Below, one piece after another: positions 56,050-64,000 of a stretch of DNA of 64,000 nt. Positions within the stretch are counted from its first letter, which is position 1. Each line of letters opens with the position of its first letter. Under the pieces are notes generated by a model. It searched no databases. It saw only the letters and a list, made by a program, of their open reading frames with translations, and was not told the DNA's origin. A program made the translations under genes and the position numbers. Source of the stretch: Weissella confusa (GTDB lineage: Bacteria > Bacillota > Bacilli > Lactobacillales > Lactobacillaceae); contig JQAY01000004.1 in the NCBI GenBank assembly GCA_001436895.1, forward strand, positions 32,696-96,695, read 5' to 3'.

Positions 56050-56934
56050 TTATAACTTCAGGGCACGCTTCTGGGACACGGTATAACCGTGTTCACCAAT
56101 AATGGCGTTCAAACGTTCTACAGTTGTCGAAACATTGTTCACATATGCCCCCAAGAAATATACTGACGAATCATCTAGGTTATTAAAGTCTTTATCCATC
56201 AGTTCCACTTTCTCATTTGCTTCATTCAAGTACTCAACATCCTTTGATGTTAGATTAATCATTTCCGCAATCTCTTGGTTAATGACTTTTTGAGTCTTTG
56301 TTTGTGCCACGATTTCTGCAGCTTTCTGATTTGCTTCGCTAGCAATTTTCTTGTTTTTTCCATTCATAAACAAACCACCGCCAACAAGAGCCGCTCCTCC
56401 AATTGCCCATCCAATTGGTCCTGCAAGCGCCAAAAAGGCTTCTCCACCGGCTACGCCTGCTCCACCAGCAGCTAGCGCACCACCACCTAACCATGCCAAC
56501 GCAGCGTTTGTTGCCGCAATACCAGATAGACCACTAATCGCCGCTCCAGTGGATGCTACACCAAAAGTGGTCGCAATTCCCATTGCTGCAGCAGGCCCCA
56601 AGGCGGCTACGCCAACACCCATAGCAACTCCTCCTGCCATGGCTCCACCGGCTTTCATATCAACATTTGCAGCATCTGCTTTAGCCGCCTCTAGGATTCG
56701 AGTGTAATTTTTCATAGACACCTTAATTTTTTCAATCTTGGTATCAATCTCAATCGGTGTGTTCTTCAATTGATTGATTAGATCAATACTGTGTTGAATT
56801 TGTTCTTGTGACCGAACACGAACAGTATATAATTCCTCAGAGTGCTTCGTTGTGTCCTTTACAACCGCATTCATTTCATCGGCTTTCTTTTGCAAATTAG
56901 CTATCGCCGCTTTCTTAACATCGCTGTTAAACAT
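56050..56934 (-). CDS. Glycine-zipper membrane protein between coiled coils
   Basis: The 294-residue protein has three parts: an N-terminal helical coiled coil (1-92), a Gly/Ala-rich region of several membrane hairpins (about 96-190, with GGVAMGVGVAALGPAAAMG and LAWLGGGALAAGGAGVAGG), and a second coiled coil (195-280). No signal peptide is present. Gly-zipper hairpins flanked by coiled coils are seen in proteins thought to insert in membranes on activation. It is 13 bases downstream of the HNH gene and forms one operon with it. Its composition is more AT-rich than the flanking host genes. The function is unknown. Confidence 0.75.
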   Translation of the reverse strand: MFNSDVKKAAIANLQKKADEMNAVVKDTTKHSEELYTVRVRSQEQIQHSIDLINQLKNTPIEIDTKIEKIKVSMKNYTRILEAAKADAANVDMKAGGAMAGGVAMGVGVAALGPAAAMGIATTFGVASTGAAISGLSGIAATNAALAWLGGGALAAGGAGVAGGEAFLALAGPIGWAIGGAALVGGGLFMNGKNKKIASEANQKAAEIVAQTKTQKVINQEIAEMINLTSKDVEYLNEANEKVELMDKDFNNLDDSSVYFLGAYVNNVSTTVERLNAIIGEHGYTVSQKRALKL

Positions 56935-56947
56935 AAATCATCTCTCC

Positions 56948-58570
56948 TTATGAATTGAAAAAATTTACAATATCTTGTTTGTTTTTAAGAATCCTGTTGT
57001 TATCCACACCTGATGCTTCAGCATAATCAATTGAATTTTTGAATTGATCAACTGAGGGTAGACTGAAATCAAACGCTAAATCTGATAAAGCGTTCATTTC
57101 TGCATAATAATCAACTGTGTCAGCTAGTATTTGTTGGTATAGCTCATCTACTTTTGTTATTGCAACATCATATGCCTTCTTTATAGATTTTGCTGAATGC
57201 TCCAACCCGAACATAATGGTGTTTGCAACCGCCTGCATTTCTTGCATTGCTTCATCAAAATGATCGACAAAATAAACTGTAATTCCCGTCAACATCGTAG
57301 TTGAAAGCAATCCGACACCAGCACCCACAAATCCTGCTATTGTTGCTGGTACACCAGCAGCTTCAAGCCCGTTCTTTACTCCCTCTTCCAGCATGATACC
57401 TAATGCTACAGAAATACCACTCAATGAAATTTTGATAAATGATTTAATTTTATCTTCCGTAGATAAGTTTTCTGGATTATAGATAAGAACTTTAATTCCT
57501 TCAATTAAGCTAGACACACCCGTTTGAATCAATTTGGCTACATTCTTAAATGTCGTAATAAACGAGTTTATCAATGCAGTAATCAACGCACCAATTACAC
57601 CCGATGCCATTCCTTGCGTAAAATTGCCAAAAATTTTTAACAAAAACTCTTTTATATGAGACAGACGGTATTTAAGCTTTTCGCCTACCCTCTTTAGAAG
57701 TTGTTTGAAATGCTCAACCTTATCATCCAATGTTTTGTATTGCCCGAAGCGTCGCATGTAGACCTGAAAATCTTCCACAAATAACTCTTGAAACTCAAGA
57801 ATTATCACACCCACAGCCTGGCGCTTTGCTTCAACAAAGCCTTGCGCTCCGGCGCCTTCAGCAATTTCTTTCATATGCGCACCAAAGACTGTTTTATTAA
57901 TTTCTTTTTCAGACTTTTTTTGCTTTTTTAGAGCTTTTCCTTTGTCTACGCCAAAACGTTCTTCGTTAGTTTGCCCGTTTTTGGTTTTCTGCAGCCAATC
58001 ATCTAATTTTTGTTCACCCTTAGACTGGTTCAGACTACCATTTATAGGCGCCATATTATCAGGACTCGTCGCCATATCATTGCGCTGATCATCCGTCATA
58101 TATAAACGGGCAGCGTCATTATCATGGATATGCTTTGCTGAAGTTATATGGTCTATGTGCGTTGACTTGTCTTTAGACAAAATCTTACCGGTATATTCGT
58201 CTCGAATCTCGACCTGTTCTTGGAACATTTTCTTTCGTTGCTCCGATAAAGTTCGCTTTCCACTACCCTCATAATCTTTGCGTGAATATTCTTTTTCAAA
58301 CCTCTGTTGATGTTCTTCATCCACAAAAACACCATTCTTTGCATTGTGTATTGTGCTAATATTCCCACCATCTTTAAAACGATGATTTGTTCCTATGTGA
58401 AAAACGTCTGCATCTAACAATGTTTGCAAATGATACCTTGCAGCAACTTCACTTCTGAATTCATCAGTCAAGATAGTCCAAAGAACGCTCTCACGTTCTT
58501 GTCCTTCTCGCCAATCATTGAAATCAAAGGAAGCAAACTCTTTAAGGCCATCTATTGACATCGTATCCAT
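56948..58570 (-). CDS. HNH-type nuclease fused to a membrane domain
   Basis: The 540-residue protein has an N-terminal region with an HNH-like active site: HIDH at 138-141, AKHIHDN at 145-151, N172 and NQSK at 181-184, which fits the DH...N...N-x-SK pattern of HNH nucleases. A charged linker (195-225) and helices follow, then three or more membrane segments (about 317-341, 380-396, 405-436) and a helical tail. AAGGTGG lies before the ATG. It is the first gene of a pair with the Gly-zipper protein. The gene is AT-rich relative to its neighbours, suggesting transfer. A DNA- or RNA-cutting effector kept at the membrane is an inference. Confidence 0.8.
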   Translation of the reverse strand: MDTMSIDGLKEFASFDFNDWREGQERESVLWTILTDEFRSEVAARYHLQTLLDADVFHIGTNHRFKDGGNISTIHNAKNGVFVDEEHQQRFEKEYSRKDYEGSGKRTLSEQRKKMFQEQVEIRDEYTGKILSKDKSTHIDHITSAKHIHDNDAARLYMTDDQRNDMATSPDNMAPINGSLNQSKGEQKLDDWLQKTKNGQTNEERFGVDKGKALKKQKKSEKEINKTVFGAHMKEIAEGAGAQGFVEAKRQAVGVIILEFQELFVEDFQVYMRRFGQYKTLDDKVEHFKQLLKRVGEKLKYRLSHIKEFLLKIFGNFTQGMASGVIGALITALINSFITTFKNVAKLIQTGVSSLIEGIKVLIYNPENLSTEDKIKSFIKISLSGISVALGIMLEEGVKNGLEAAGVPATIAGFVGAGVGLLSTTMLTGITVYFVDHFDEAMQEMQAVANTIMFGLEHSAKSIKKAYDVAITKVDELYQQILADTVDYYAEMNALSDLAFDFSLPSVDQFKNSIDYAEASGVDNNRILKNKQDIVNFFNS

Positions 58571-58692
58571 AATTGAGCCACCTTGTGATATATATAATTC
58601 TTTATTTCTTCAAATAATCTTCACTTATAGTACTATCATTCCGAAAACAAATGTTGTACGCGCTATGTTAAATTTTGCACAATTCCCCAACG

Positions 58693-58728
58693 CAAAAAAC
58701 TCTTGAATCAGAAATGATTCAAGAGTCT
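58693..58728. terminator. Terminator after the GH3 gene
   Basis: ACTCTTGAATCA-GAAA-TGATTCAAGAGT (58699-58726) is a perfect 12-base stem with T runs on both strands. It serves the GH3 gene on the minus strand. Confidence 0.88.
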
Positions 58729-58768
58729 ATTTTTAGATATCAATGGTAACTAATTTACTTATGATTAA

Positions 58769-60910
58769 TTAATGCATCGTCTGACTACCGGCCAGGCTCA
58801 ACTCAGTTTGCAACGGTTGCACACCCGTCAACGCGACTGATCGTGAATCTGGTTGGCTAACACCAACTGAGATTTCAAAGCGGTCGCTATCAATAAAGTT
58901 ACGGCCTTGCGCATCAAACACTTCAAAGTCTTGCGGACGCAAATCAAACGTAATTGTTTGCTTAGCACCCTTACCCAAATAGACGCGCTTGAAGCCCTTC
59001 AATTGGGCATTTGGCACCGCAAATTCTGATCCCAAATCCTTCACGTATACTTGAACAACTTCATCTGTGTCAAAATTACCCGTATTTTGAATCGTTGCCG
59101 TCACTGTTGCCGTATCTTCATATGACTTCACTTGCAAATCTGACAATTCGACTGATGAGTACGTCAAACCATAACCAAATGGATACAATGCCTCATCCGT
59201 CATGTAACGGTATGTGCGTCCTGCCATGTTGTAATCTTCAAACGCTGGCAAATTATCTACATTCTTGTAGAACGTAACAGGCAACTTTCCTGATGGACTT
59301 ACCGCACCAAACAAGACATCCGCAACAGCCAAACCACCACGAGCACCTGGGTACCAAATTTGCATAATGGCGCGCAAGTTAGGGTGGTTCTCCAAACCAT
59401 CCAATTGCAATGATGATCCTGAAGCCAACAGAACAACCACTGGCTTACCAACAGCTAGCAAACGCTCCAACAATTGACGTTGACGACCTGGCAATGACAA
59501 GTTTGGCTTATCACCAGCGCCCTGTGAGTTACCAGCATCCCCTTCTTCGCCTTCAATCGTTGAATCAAGTCCCAAGACTGCCACAACGACATCTGAGTGT
59601 TCAGCTGCAATAACCGCTTCTGACTCACGTTCATCCGCCTTAGCCAACGGCTCGGCAGCGTGGTCTTGGAACAATCCTGACCCAATGCTGTAGTGAACTC
59701 GCACATCATCACCAAGACGCTCTTGAATACCCTCCAAGATGGTATATGAACGTGATGGTGTACCGAAGTAGTTACCCAACAAAGCGATTTCTGAGTGCGC
59801 ATTTGGCCCAACAACGGCAATCGCTTCCATCGTTTCCTTGTGAAGTGGCAAAACGCCATCATTCTTCAACAAAACAAATGACTTCTCAGCCGCAATTTCT
59901 GACAAGTTATTGTGTGCCTTTGTATCGTTCGCTTCGTATGGAATAGCATCGTACTCATTATCCGTTGCAAACATTCCTAGGCGGACACGCGTTGCATAAA
60001 GTGAAATAACTGCATTGGTAATTTCTTCTTCAGTCACCAAGCCACGGTCCAACGCTTCATGCAAAGATTGCTCGATGTGACCAGCAACCAAGTTCAAGCC
60101 GGCCTTGATGGCCAATCCCATCGTTTCAGCGGCATCCTTTGTATACTTGTGGTTCTCATGCACATCTTCTGGCGCCATGTAATCTGAGACGACGTGACCT
60201 TCAAATGACCACTTATCATGCAAAATTTCCTTCAACAACATTTCACTAACTGAAGCTGGTACGCCATCAACTGCGTTATACGCCGTCATGATGCTTTCAA
60301 CATCAGCCTCTTCAACCGCTGCCTTGAAAGCTGGCAAGTACGTCTCGTACAAGTCCTTGTCTGATACGACTGCATCAAAGCCGTGACGCAAACCTTCCGG
60401 ACCTGAGTGAACAGCAAAGTGCTTTGCCGTCGCAGCCAACTTCAAATACTTTGCTTGTCCTTGCAACCCCTTGATGAATGCCACACCAAACTTTGACGTC
60501 AAGAATGGAGCTTCACCATACGTTTCGTGACCACGACCCCAACGTGGGTCACGGAAAATGTTCACGTTAGGAGACCAGAACGTCAATCCCTTGTAGATGT
60601 CACGATCCTCATGCTTCGTAAATTCGTTATACTTTGCACGTCCTTCTGTTCCAATGACATCGGCAATTTCATTAATCAAGTGATCATCAAACGTTGCTGC
60701 AAGTCCAATTGCTTGTGGGAAAACCGTCGCCACACCAGCACGCGCTACACCGTGCAACGCTTCATTCCAGTAGTTGTATTCCGGAATATTCAAACGGTCA
60801 ATGGCTGGTGCTTCATACTTAATTTGGCCAATCTTTTCATCGATCGTCATTTGGTCGACAATCACCTTAGCTTGGCGGCGGGCTTCTTCGTGCGTAAGTT
60901 GCTGTGTCAT
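58769..60910 (-). CDS. GH3-family beta-glycosidase (beta-glucosidase or beta-xylosidase)
   Basis: The 713-residue protein has the GH3 N-terminal TIM-barrel with NYWNEALHGVAR, KHFAVHSGPEG and the nucleophile Asp243 in VVSDYMAPEDV. The alpha/beta sandwich domain (VAVVGPNAHSE, VVAVLGLDSTIEGEEGD) and a C-terminal fibronectin III-like domain follow. The NYWNEALHGVA signature is common in xylosidase-type GH3 enzymes, so the substrate is open. No signal peptide: it is an intracellular enzyme for imported glycosides. GGAGC lies before the ATG. A promoter and cre site upstream predict CcpA repression. Confidence 0.92.
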   Translation of the reverse strand: MTQQLTHEEARRQAKVIVDQMTIDEKIGQIKYEAPAIDRLNIPEYNYWNEALHGVARAGVATVFPQAIGLAATFDDHLINEIADVIGTEGRAKYNEFTKHEDRDIYKGLTFWSPNVNIFRDPRWGRGHETYGEAPFLTSKFGVAFIKGLQGQAKYLKLAATAKHFAVHSGPEGLRHGFDAVVSDKDLYETYLPAFKAAVEEADVESIMTAYNAVDGVPASVSEMLLKEILHDKWSFEGHVVSDYMAPEDVHENHKYTKDAAETMGLAIKAGLNLVAGHIEQSLHEALDRGLVTEEEITNAVISLYATRVRLGMFATDNEYDAIPYEANDTKAHNNLSEIAAEKSFVLLKNDGVLPLHKETMEAIAVVGPNAHSEIALLGNYFGTPSRSYTILEGIQERLGDDVRVHYSIGSGLFQDHAAEPLAKADERESEAVIAAEHSDVVVAVLGLDSTIEGEEGDAGNSQGAGDKPNLSLPGRQRQLLERLLAVGKPVVVLLASGSSLQLDGLENHPNLRAIMQIWYPGARGGLAVADVLFGAVSPSGKLPVTFYKNVDNLPAFEDYNMAGRTYRYMTDEALYPFGYGLTYSSVELSDLQVKSYEDTATVTATIQNTGNFDTDEVVQVYVKDLGSEFAVPNAQLKGFKRVYLGKGAKQTITFDLRPQDFEVFDAQGRNFIDSDRFEISVGVSQPDSRSVALTGVQPLQTELSLAGSQTMH

Positions 60911-60957
60911 ATCAATACTGCTCCTAAAACATAATTCATTTCAATAGATAATAATTT

Positions 60958-60971
60958 TGAAAGCGCTTTCT
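60958..60971. promoter_or_regulatory. cre site of the GH3 gene
   Basis: TGAAAGCGCTTTCT matches the cre consensus except for the last base. It lies about 11 bases downstream of the -10 box, where CcpA would block transcription. Confidence 0.8.
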
Positions 60972-60981
60972 AACACCGTTA

Positions 60982-61010
60982 TTTATACCATGTGTTATGT
61001 TTTTCGACAA
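60982..61010 (-). promoter_or_regulatory. Sigma-A promoter of the GH3 gene
   Basis: Minus strand TTGTCG (61005-61010) and TATAAA (60982-60987), 17 bases apart, directly upstream of the cre site. Confidence 0.75.
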
Positions 61011-61178
61011 ACCGCCTAAATGCTTACCAAATATGAATAGGACGATAAACAATATACAAGCATCATACCTGACACATACGTTAATCGATTTTACTTTATT
61101 TGACTTGTGATACATTTCACACATTGTGAATGAACTATGCACAAAAATTGATTAACATAACCGTAATATTGAACCAAC

Positions 61179-61220
61179 AAAAAAGACAGCATCACGACCT
61201 AAATCGTAATGCTGTCTTTT
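61179..61220. terminator. Bidirectional terminator in the spacer before the GH3 gene
   Basis: AAAAGACAGCATCACGA/TCGTAATGCTGTCTTTT form a 17-base stem with one mismatch and T runs on both strands. No intact gene ends here; it may belong to a lost gene or mark the host side of the prophage. Confidence 0.75.
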
Positions 61221-61252
61221 AACAGTCTATTAAACTGATTTCAAATCTTAGT

Positions 61253-61404
61253 TAAGTAATAAATTACTTAGCGATAATATACACCTCCTAAACTGACAAA
61301 TCTCACCCAAATATCGGGCATAAAACACCTTGTTTTGGCTATATATGTGCGATATATGCCCGCGAATTATTGGCGAGTGACCAAAGAGTGACCAAAGTGA
61401 CCAC
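61253..61404. repeat. Structured non-coding spacer with palindromes and tandem repeats
   Basis: The 571-base gap 60911-61481 holds the GH3 promoter and cre site, the terminator at 61179 and this block. It has a perfect palindrome TAAGTAAT-AA-ATTACTTA (61253-61270). A strong AGGAGGTG ribosome site on the minus strand is followed only by a four-codon frame. It also has an inverted repeat GGGCATA/TATGCCC (61317-61323 with 61355-61361) and two exact tandem AGTGACCAAAG units with a partial third (61376-61404). It may be a recombination site or the remains of a gene. Confidence 0.55.
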
Positions 61405-61455
61405 AATAAAAAGCCCGTCCAGATTAAGTACATCGTACCTAGTGCAGACGGGCTT
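61405..61455. terminator. Terminator after the Fic gene
   Basis: AAGCCCGTC/GACGGGCTT arms (61411-61419 with 61447-61455) with an inner AGGTAC/GTAC hairpin and a TTTTTATT tail on the minus strand. Confidence 0.8.
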
Positions 61456-61481
61456 AATTTATTTGCTATTTTTTCTAATAG

Positions 61482-62744
61482 CTAGTTTAGCAATTCACGC
61501 CACAATTCCTTACTAATAATGTGTCTTGAGGGGCTTTTTGAAGTTTGAATCAGAATATCTTCGTTAGTCAGTTTTTTAATTTCTTTTTGTATATTCGCAA
61601 CTGAAATTTTATCTTGATTTATGATATGCACTATTTCGCGATCTTCAATTGCTGTTGAGTCAACGATGTTAAACAATTGAGATTGAGCAATCATATACAA
61701 TATAGTTTTACCTAAACTAGAAAAACTAGAATTTTCATTTAGATTCCTGTCTATTATATCTAATTTTTCTTTTTTACCTATTAAGTCCTGAATTACATCT
61801 TCTTGTCCAGAAACGATAATATCCAACATATCTTCTAAGAAAATCGTTAAATCGGCTCTATTAAACATATTACCAGCTTGTTTAAAAGTACGATAATACT
61901 TACTATTATGCTGTCTTATTGCTGTTGCAATTGATAATCCAGAAAACTTATCTACCTTTGAAGAAATATATGATGAGAGTAAATATCTTCCCGTTCTACC
62001 ATTACCGTCATAAAAAGGGTGTGTATTTTCAAACATAAAATGCGTTACCAATGACTTTAAAACCGGATCGATGTCATGAGAATTCATAAAATCCATTAGA
62101 TTAGTTAAAGCAACCAATATATCTTTCTCATTAGTAGGAGGTACGTGCACTGTTTCTGACTCAGAACCAATACGTACGAATCCATTTCTGAAATACTTAC
62201 CATCCGGCTTGTATTGATCTAAAATTTCTCCTTCTAACAATTCATCATAAATATCTCTAAAATCTTTGAGTTCTAAGATTTTTTTTGACTTTTGACTTAT
62301 AGTATCGATATACATATTTACTGTTGAAGAAAGCCTTTTACTTCTGCTTATTTTTTTATTATTTCCTACTATTGTTCCAATTTCTTCACGATCAGTTACC
62401 ACCCCTTCAATTTCATTAGTAAAGTGAATTTCATTTATTAATAATGTGTTGATGAAACTATCTTTAGCTACACCCGGTAGTATTTGCCCTAAATTGACTA
62501 TCAATTTCGAATTTCTATAAATTTTTGAGATTAGCTCATTGATTTTTGTCGTTTCAACAAAGAATATCGGATCAACATTACTTGATGCTCCGTCTTCATC
62601 CATGAGTTTTGGTCTCAGTTGAGTAACTATTGTGGAATACCCATTAATACGTTGCTTATACTCTCTGTCTGCAATCGCTTTGTGAGGTAATGACTTATCT
62701 TCAACGGTATAAACAAATTGCTTTAGCAACTTATATTTTGACAT
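61482..62744 (-). CDS. Fic-domain protein (probable AMP transferase)
   Basis: The 420-residue protein has an N-terminal helical region, the inhibitory helix motif TNEIEG (109-114, the S/TxxxEG/N form), and the Fic motif HPFYDGNGRTGR (242-253) with catalytic His242. A C-terminal winged-helix-like part follows (ENSSFSSLGKTILYMIAQ...). Such class II Fic proteins add AMP to target proteins and hold themselves off through the Glu of the inhibitory helix. The gene is AT-rich and lies between the endolysin and host genes, fitting phage cargo. GGAGG lies before the ATG. Confidence 0.9.
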   Translation of the reverse strand: MSKYKLLKQFVYTVEDKSLPHKAIADREYKQRINGYSTIVTQLRPKLMDEDGASSNVDPIFFVETTKINELISKIYRNSKLIVNLGQILPGVAKDSFINTLLINEIHFTNEIEGVVTDREEIGTIVGNNKKISRSKRLSSTVNMYIDTISQKSKKILELKDFRDIYDELLEGEILDQYKPDGKYFRNGFVRIGSESETVHVPPTNEKDILVALTNLMDFMNSHDIDPVLKSLVTHFMFENTHPFYDGNGRTGRYLLSSYISSKVDKFSGLSIATAIRQHNSKYYRTFKQAGNMFNRADLTIFLEDMLDIIVSGQEDVIQDLIGKKEKLDIIDRNLNENSSFSSLGKTILYMIAQSQLFNIVDSTAIEDREIVHIINQDKISVANIQKEIKKLTNEDILIQTSKSPSRHIISKELWRELLN

Positions 62745-62844
62745 AACATACTCCTCCTTGTTTAAATCTATTTTTTAAATATTATCACATATACGCCTTG
62801 TTTAAAAATTAAAAAACGTCATTTTTTCAATTTTCAAACAAATA

Positions 62845-62858
62845 TTTTGTATACAAAA
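62845..62858. promoter_or_regulatory. Palindrome upstream of the Fic gene, candidate operator
   Basis: TTTTGTATACAAAA is a perfect 14-base palindrome about 100 bases before the Fic start, next to AT-rich promoter-like sequence. A phage or host repressor could bind it. Confidence 0.4.
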
Positions 62859-62860
62859 CA

Positions 62861-62905
62861 AAAAAATCCCGCCAGACAAGGAAGTTAATCCAAGTCCAGC
62901 GGGCT
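62861..62905 (-). terminator. Terminator-like hairpin between endolysin and Fic genes
   Basis: CCCGC/GCGGG arms (62868-62872 with 62899-62903) around a long loop, with a T-rich tail on the minus strand. Confidence 0.6.
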
Positions 62906-62913
62906 TATTTTAT

Positions 62914-62958
62914 ACATGGGCCAACTTGCGCATCAGTTTCAATTTCGCAAGTTGGTCC
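62914..62958 (-). terminator. Terminator after the endolysin gene
   Basis: GGGCCAACTTGCG/CGCAAGTTGGTCC arms (62918-62930 with 62946-62958) lie ten bases past the endolysin stop. Confidence 0.75.
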
Positions 62959-62967
62959 AATTTAAAA

Positions 62968-64000
62968 CTAGTTAGCGAATGCAGCCTTCAACCAAACTGA
63001 TTCGCCATTCATCTCTACTTCAATTGATGATCCGACACGTTGTAGTACCTTGTACTTACCATTCAAAGTGAAGTATTCCGGAACTCCGTTGTTACCAAGG
63101 CCGTTTTGGTCTGCCAATGGGTTACCATGACGGTCGGTCAACGTTACTGATACAGCCGGCATATCGTTGTGATAATCTGCTACTGGAATAGCCATGTCAT
63201 TGTTTCGAACGTACACACCACCCAACTCGTATTTCCAGCTATCTAGTACGAATACACCGTTAAACTCTGCCGAGTCATCTTGCGTGTCAGCGTCTAAGAT
63301 TTCGACATTCTTTTTGTTTACCCATGAGTAAATATCATCAAGCAACACGCGGTCACCATCAACTTCTAGTACTTTGTGTGGCACACCCTTAATGAAATCT
63401 GGGATAGTTTCACCAGTCGCATAGTGTGTAGCGCTGAAGTTAACCTTTACGGTCATTCCCGCTGCAATATCTGACTTCGGAGTGTTGTCGGCTTCCTTAC
63501 CGGCATTCACAGCTGGCGTGTCCGTGTTTGGCTTGCTAGGATTACCGTTCTTGTAACCATTATCAGTAACGCCGCTCAAATCAACGTTACCGTCCAACCC
63601 ACCAGCAACATAAGTCGATGTGAATTGAAACAGTCCAACGTTATCAAACGATGGGAAATAGTTGTAATTAGGCTCTGGCGTAACTTCATAGTTTGGATAT
63701 TCAGCAAGCCAAATCTCGTATGAATTGGCGATACGTTGCAAGTCTGTAGATGCTTGCAAGTAGTTCTTGTACCCATAAACCATTGGCGTGTAACCAGCGT
63801 CCTTAATGCGTTGCAAGGCGTGCATGATTACGTCAGTGTTTTGTCCACCGCTCTCAACGTCAAGTGCGACAATCGACCCCTTTGGCGTTTGAATTTTCGG
63901 CAAGAAGTAGTCCAATACCTTATCAGCTGTCGCATAATCAGTGATATCTTGCCACCACATATACGTGTGAGCGCGCTTGCCCTGAGCAATTGCGTATTGG
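62968..64000 (-). CDS. GH25 lysozyme-type phage endolysin (N-terminus outside the window)
   Basis: The open frame runs off the right edge; 343 codons plus the stop codon are visible. The visible part has the end of a GH25 muramidase domain, with GKRAHTYMWWQDITDYA and SIVALDVESGG (catalytic DxE). SVDANG-type substrate-side segments follow (YGYKNYLQ, EIWLAEYPNYE, VGLFQFTS). Then come a Gly/Asn-rich linker (NGYKNGNPSKPNTDTP) and two SH3-like wall-binding modules (ATHYATGETIPDFIKGVPHKV, then NGKYKVLQRVGSSIEVEMNG). It cuts peptidoglycan for phage release. An ATG at 63960 is internal to the domain and not the true start. Confidence 0.88.
   Translation of the reverse strand, partial: QYAIAQGKRAHTYMWWQDITDYATADKVLDYFLPKIQTPKGSIVALDVESGGQNTDVIMHALQRIKDAGYTPMVYGYKNYLQASTDLQRIANSYEIWLAEYPNYEVTPEPNYNYFPSFDNVGLFQFTSTYVAGGLDGNVDLSGVTDNGYKNGNPSKPNTDTPAVNAGKEADNTPKSDIAAGMTVKVNFSATHYATGETIPDFIKGVPHKVLEVDGDRVLLDDIYSWVNKKNVEILDADTQDDSAEFNGVFVLDSWKYELGGVYVRNNDMAIPVADYHNDMPAVSVTLTDRHGNPLADQNGLGNNGVPEYFTLNGKYKVLQRVGSSIEVEMNGESVWLKAAFAN

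Larger units (their letters stand above)
61225..64000. mobile_element. Probable right-hand end of a prophage or prophage remnant
   Basis: A GH25 phage-type endolysin at the window edge, an AT-rich Fic gene beyond it, and a structured, repeat-rich spacer next to host genes fit the lysis end of a prophage with cargo. No integrase, holin or attachment repeat is visible in the window, so the exact border is not known. Confidence 0.5.

Noticed and set aside
60936..61142. 68-codon minus-strand frame before GH3
   Set aside because: It overlaps the GH3 promoter and cre site, has no ribosome site and no protein-like composition.
61248..61433. 61-codon minus-strand frame in the spacer
   Set aside because: It spans tandem repeats and palindromes and has no ribosome site before its start; it is read as non-coding.

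Overview
The window looks like the chromosome of a lactic acid bacterium of the Leuconostocaceae, most probably Weissella (confusa/cibaria group). Reasons: moderate GC content by eye, strong GGAGG ribosome sites, LAB-type synteny (yqeH-yqeG, yutD-nagD-yunD, recX-ntdp, pst operon), and a D-alanine ligase with the Phe residue typical of D-Ala-D-Lac producing, intrinsically vancomycin-resistant LAB. The genus is inferred from protein character and not from a database search. Nearly every gene is on the minus strand. The only convincing plus-strand genes are a hemolysin-III family protein and a tRNA-Lys, plus a possible small RNA.

Layout: 1-5.5 kb holds yqeH (cut by the window edge), yqeG, ddl, a DUF2785-like protein, a repeat-bearing spacer and a KimA-type potassium importer. 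5.6-7.7 kb is groES-groEL with a CIRCE operator. 7.7-12.3 kb has a DHA2 drug exporter with a DUF4811 partner and an ABC-F ATPase. 12.4-19.6 kb has a split pair of teichoic-acid/protein glycosyltransferases, folC, and valS behind a valine T-box. 19.7-31.4 kb is a series of small housekeeping and membrane genes (LysE, HlyIII, Ig-like protein, UspA, a probable 6S RNA, rarA, yueI, prfC, ntdp, recX). 30.8-35.8 kb is pstSCAB1B2-phoU with a Pho-box-like promoter. 35.9-40.0 kb has a GntR regulator with an unknown 400-residue protein, a nucleoside hydrolase and a Gfo/Idh oxidoreductase with tandem cre-like sites. 40.1-47.0 kb has an OppA-like binding protein, the nagD/yutD/yunD cluster, a phosphoesterase and a proline peptidase. 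47.1-51.8 kb is menF-menD-menH-menC without menB/E/A. 52.1-53.9 kb is an ABC exporter.

The accessory part begins after that. 54.0-55.9 kb is a two-gene operon of unknown coiled-coil and alpha/beta proteins. 55.9-58.6 kb is a more AT-rich two-gene unit coding for an HNH nuclease fused to a membrane domain and a glycine-zipper membrane protein between coiled coils. This pair is the best candidate for an undescribed (possibly defence or toxin) system. A catabolite-controlled GH3 glycosidase follows. The right edge (about 61.2-64.0 kb) looks like the end of a prophage: a structured spacer, an AT-rich Fic protein as cargo, and the C-terminal part of a GH25 endolysin that runs off the window.

The genes work mostly in cell-envelope metabolism (ddl, glycosyltransferases), translation and stress (valS, prfC, groESL, uspA, 6S RNA), phosphate and potassium uptake, and peptide or sugar use under CcpA-type control. 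No insertion sequence or CRISPR array was seen.
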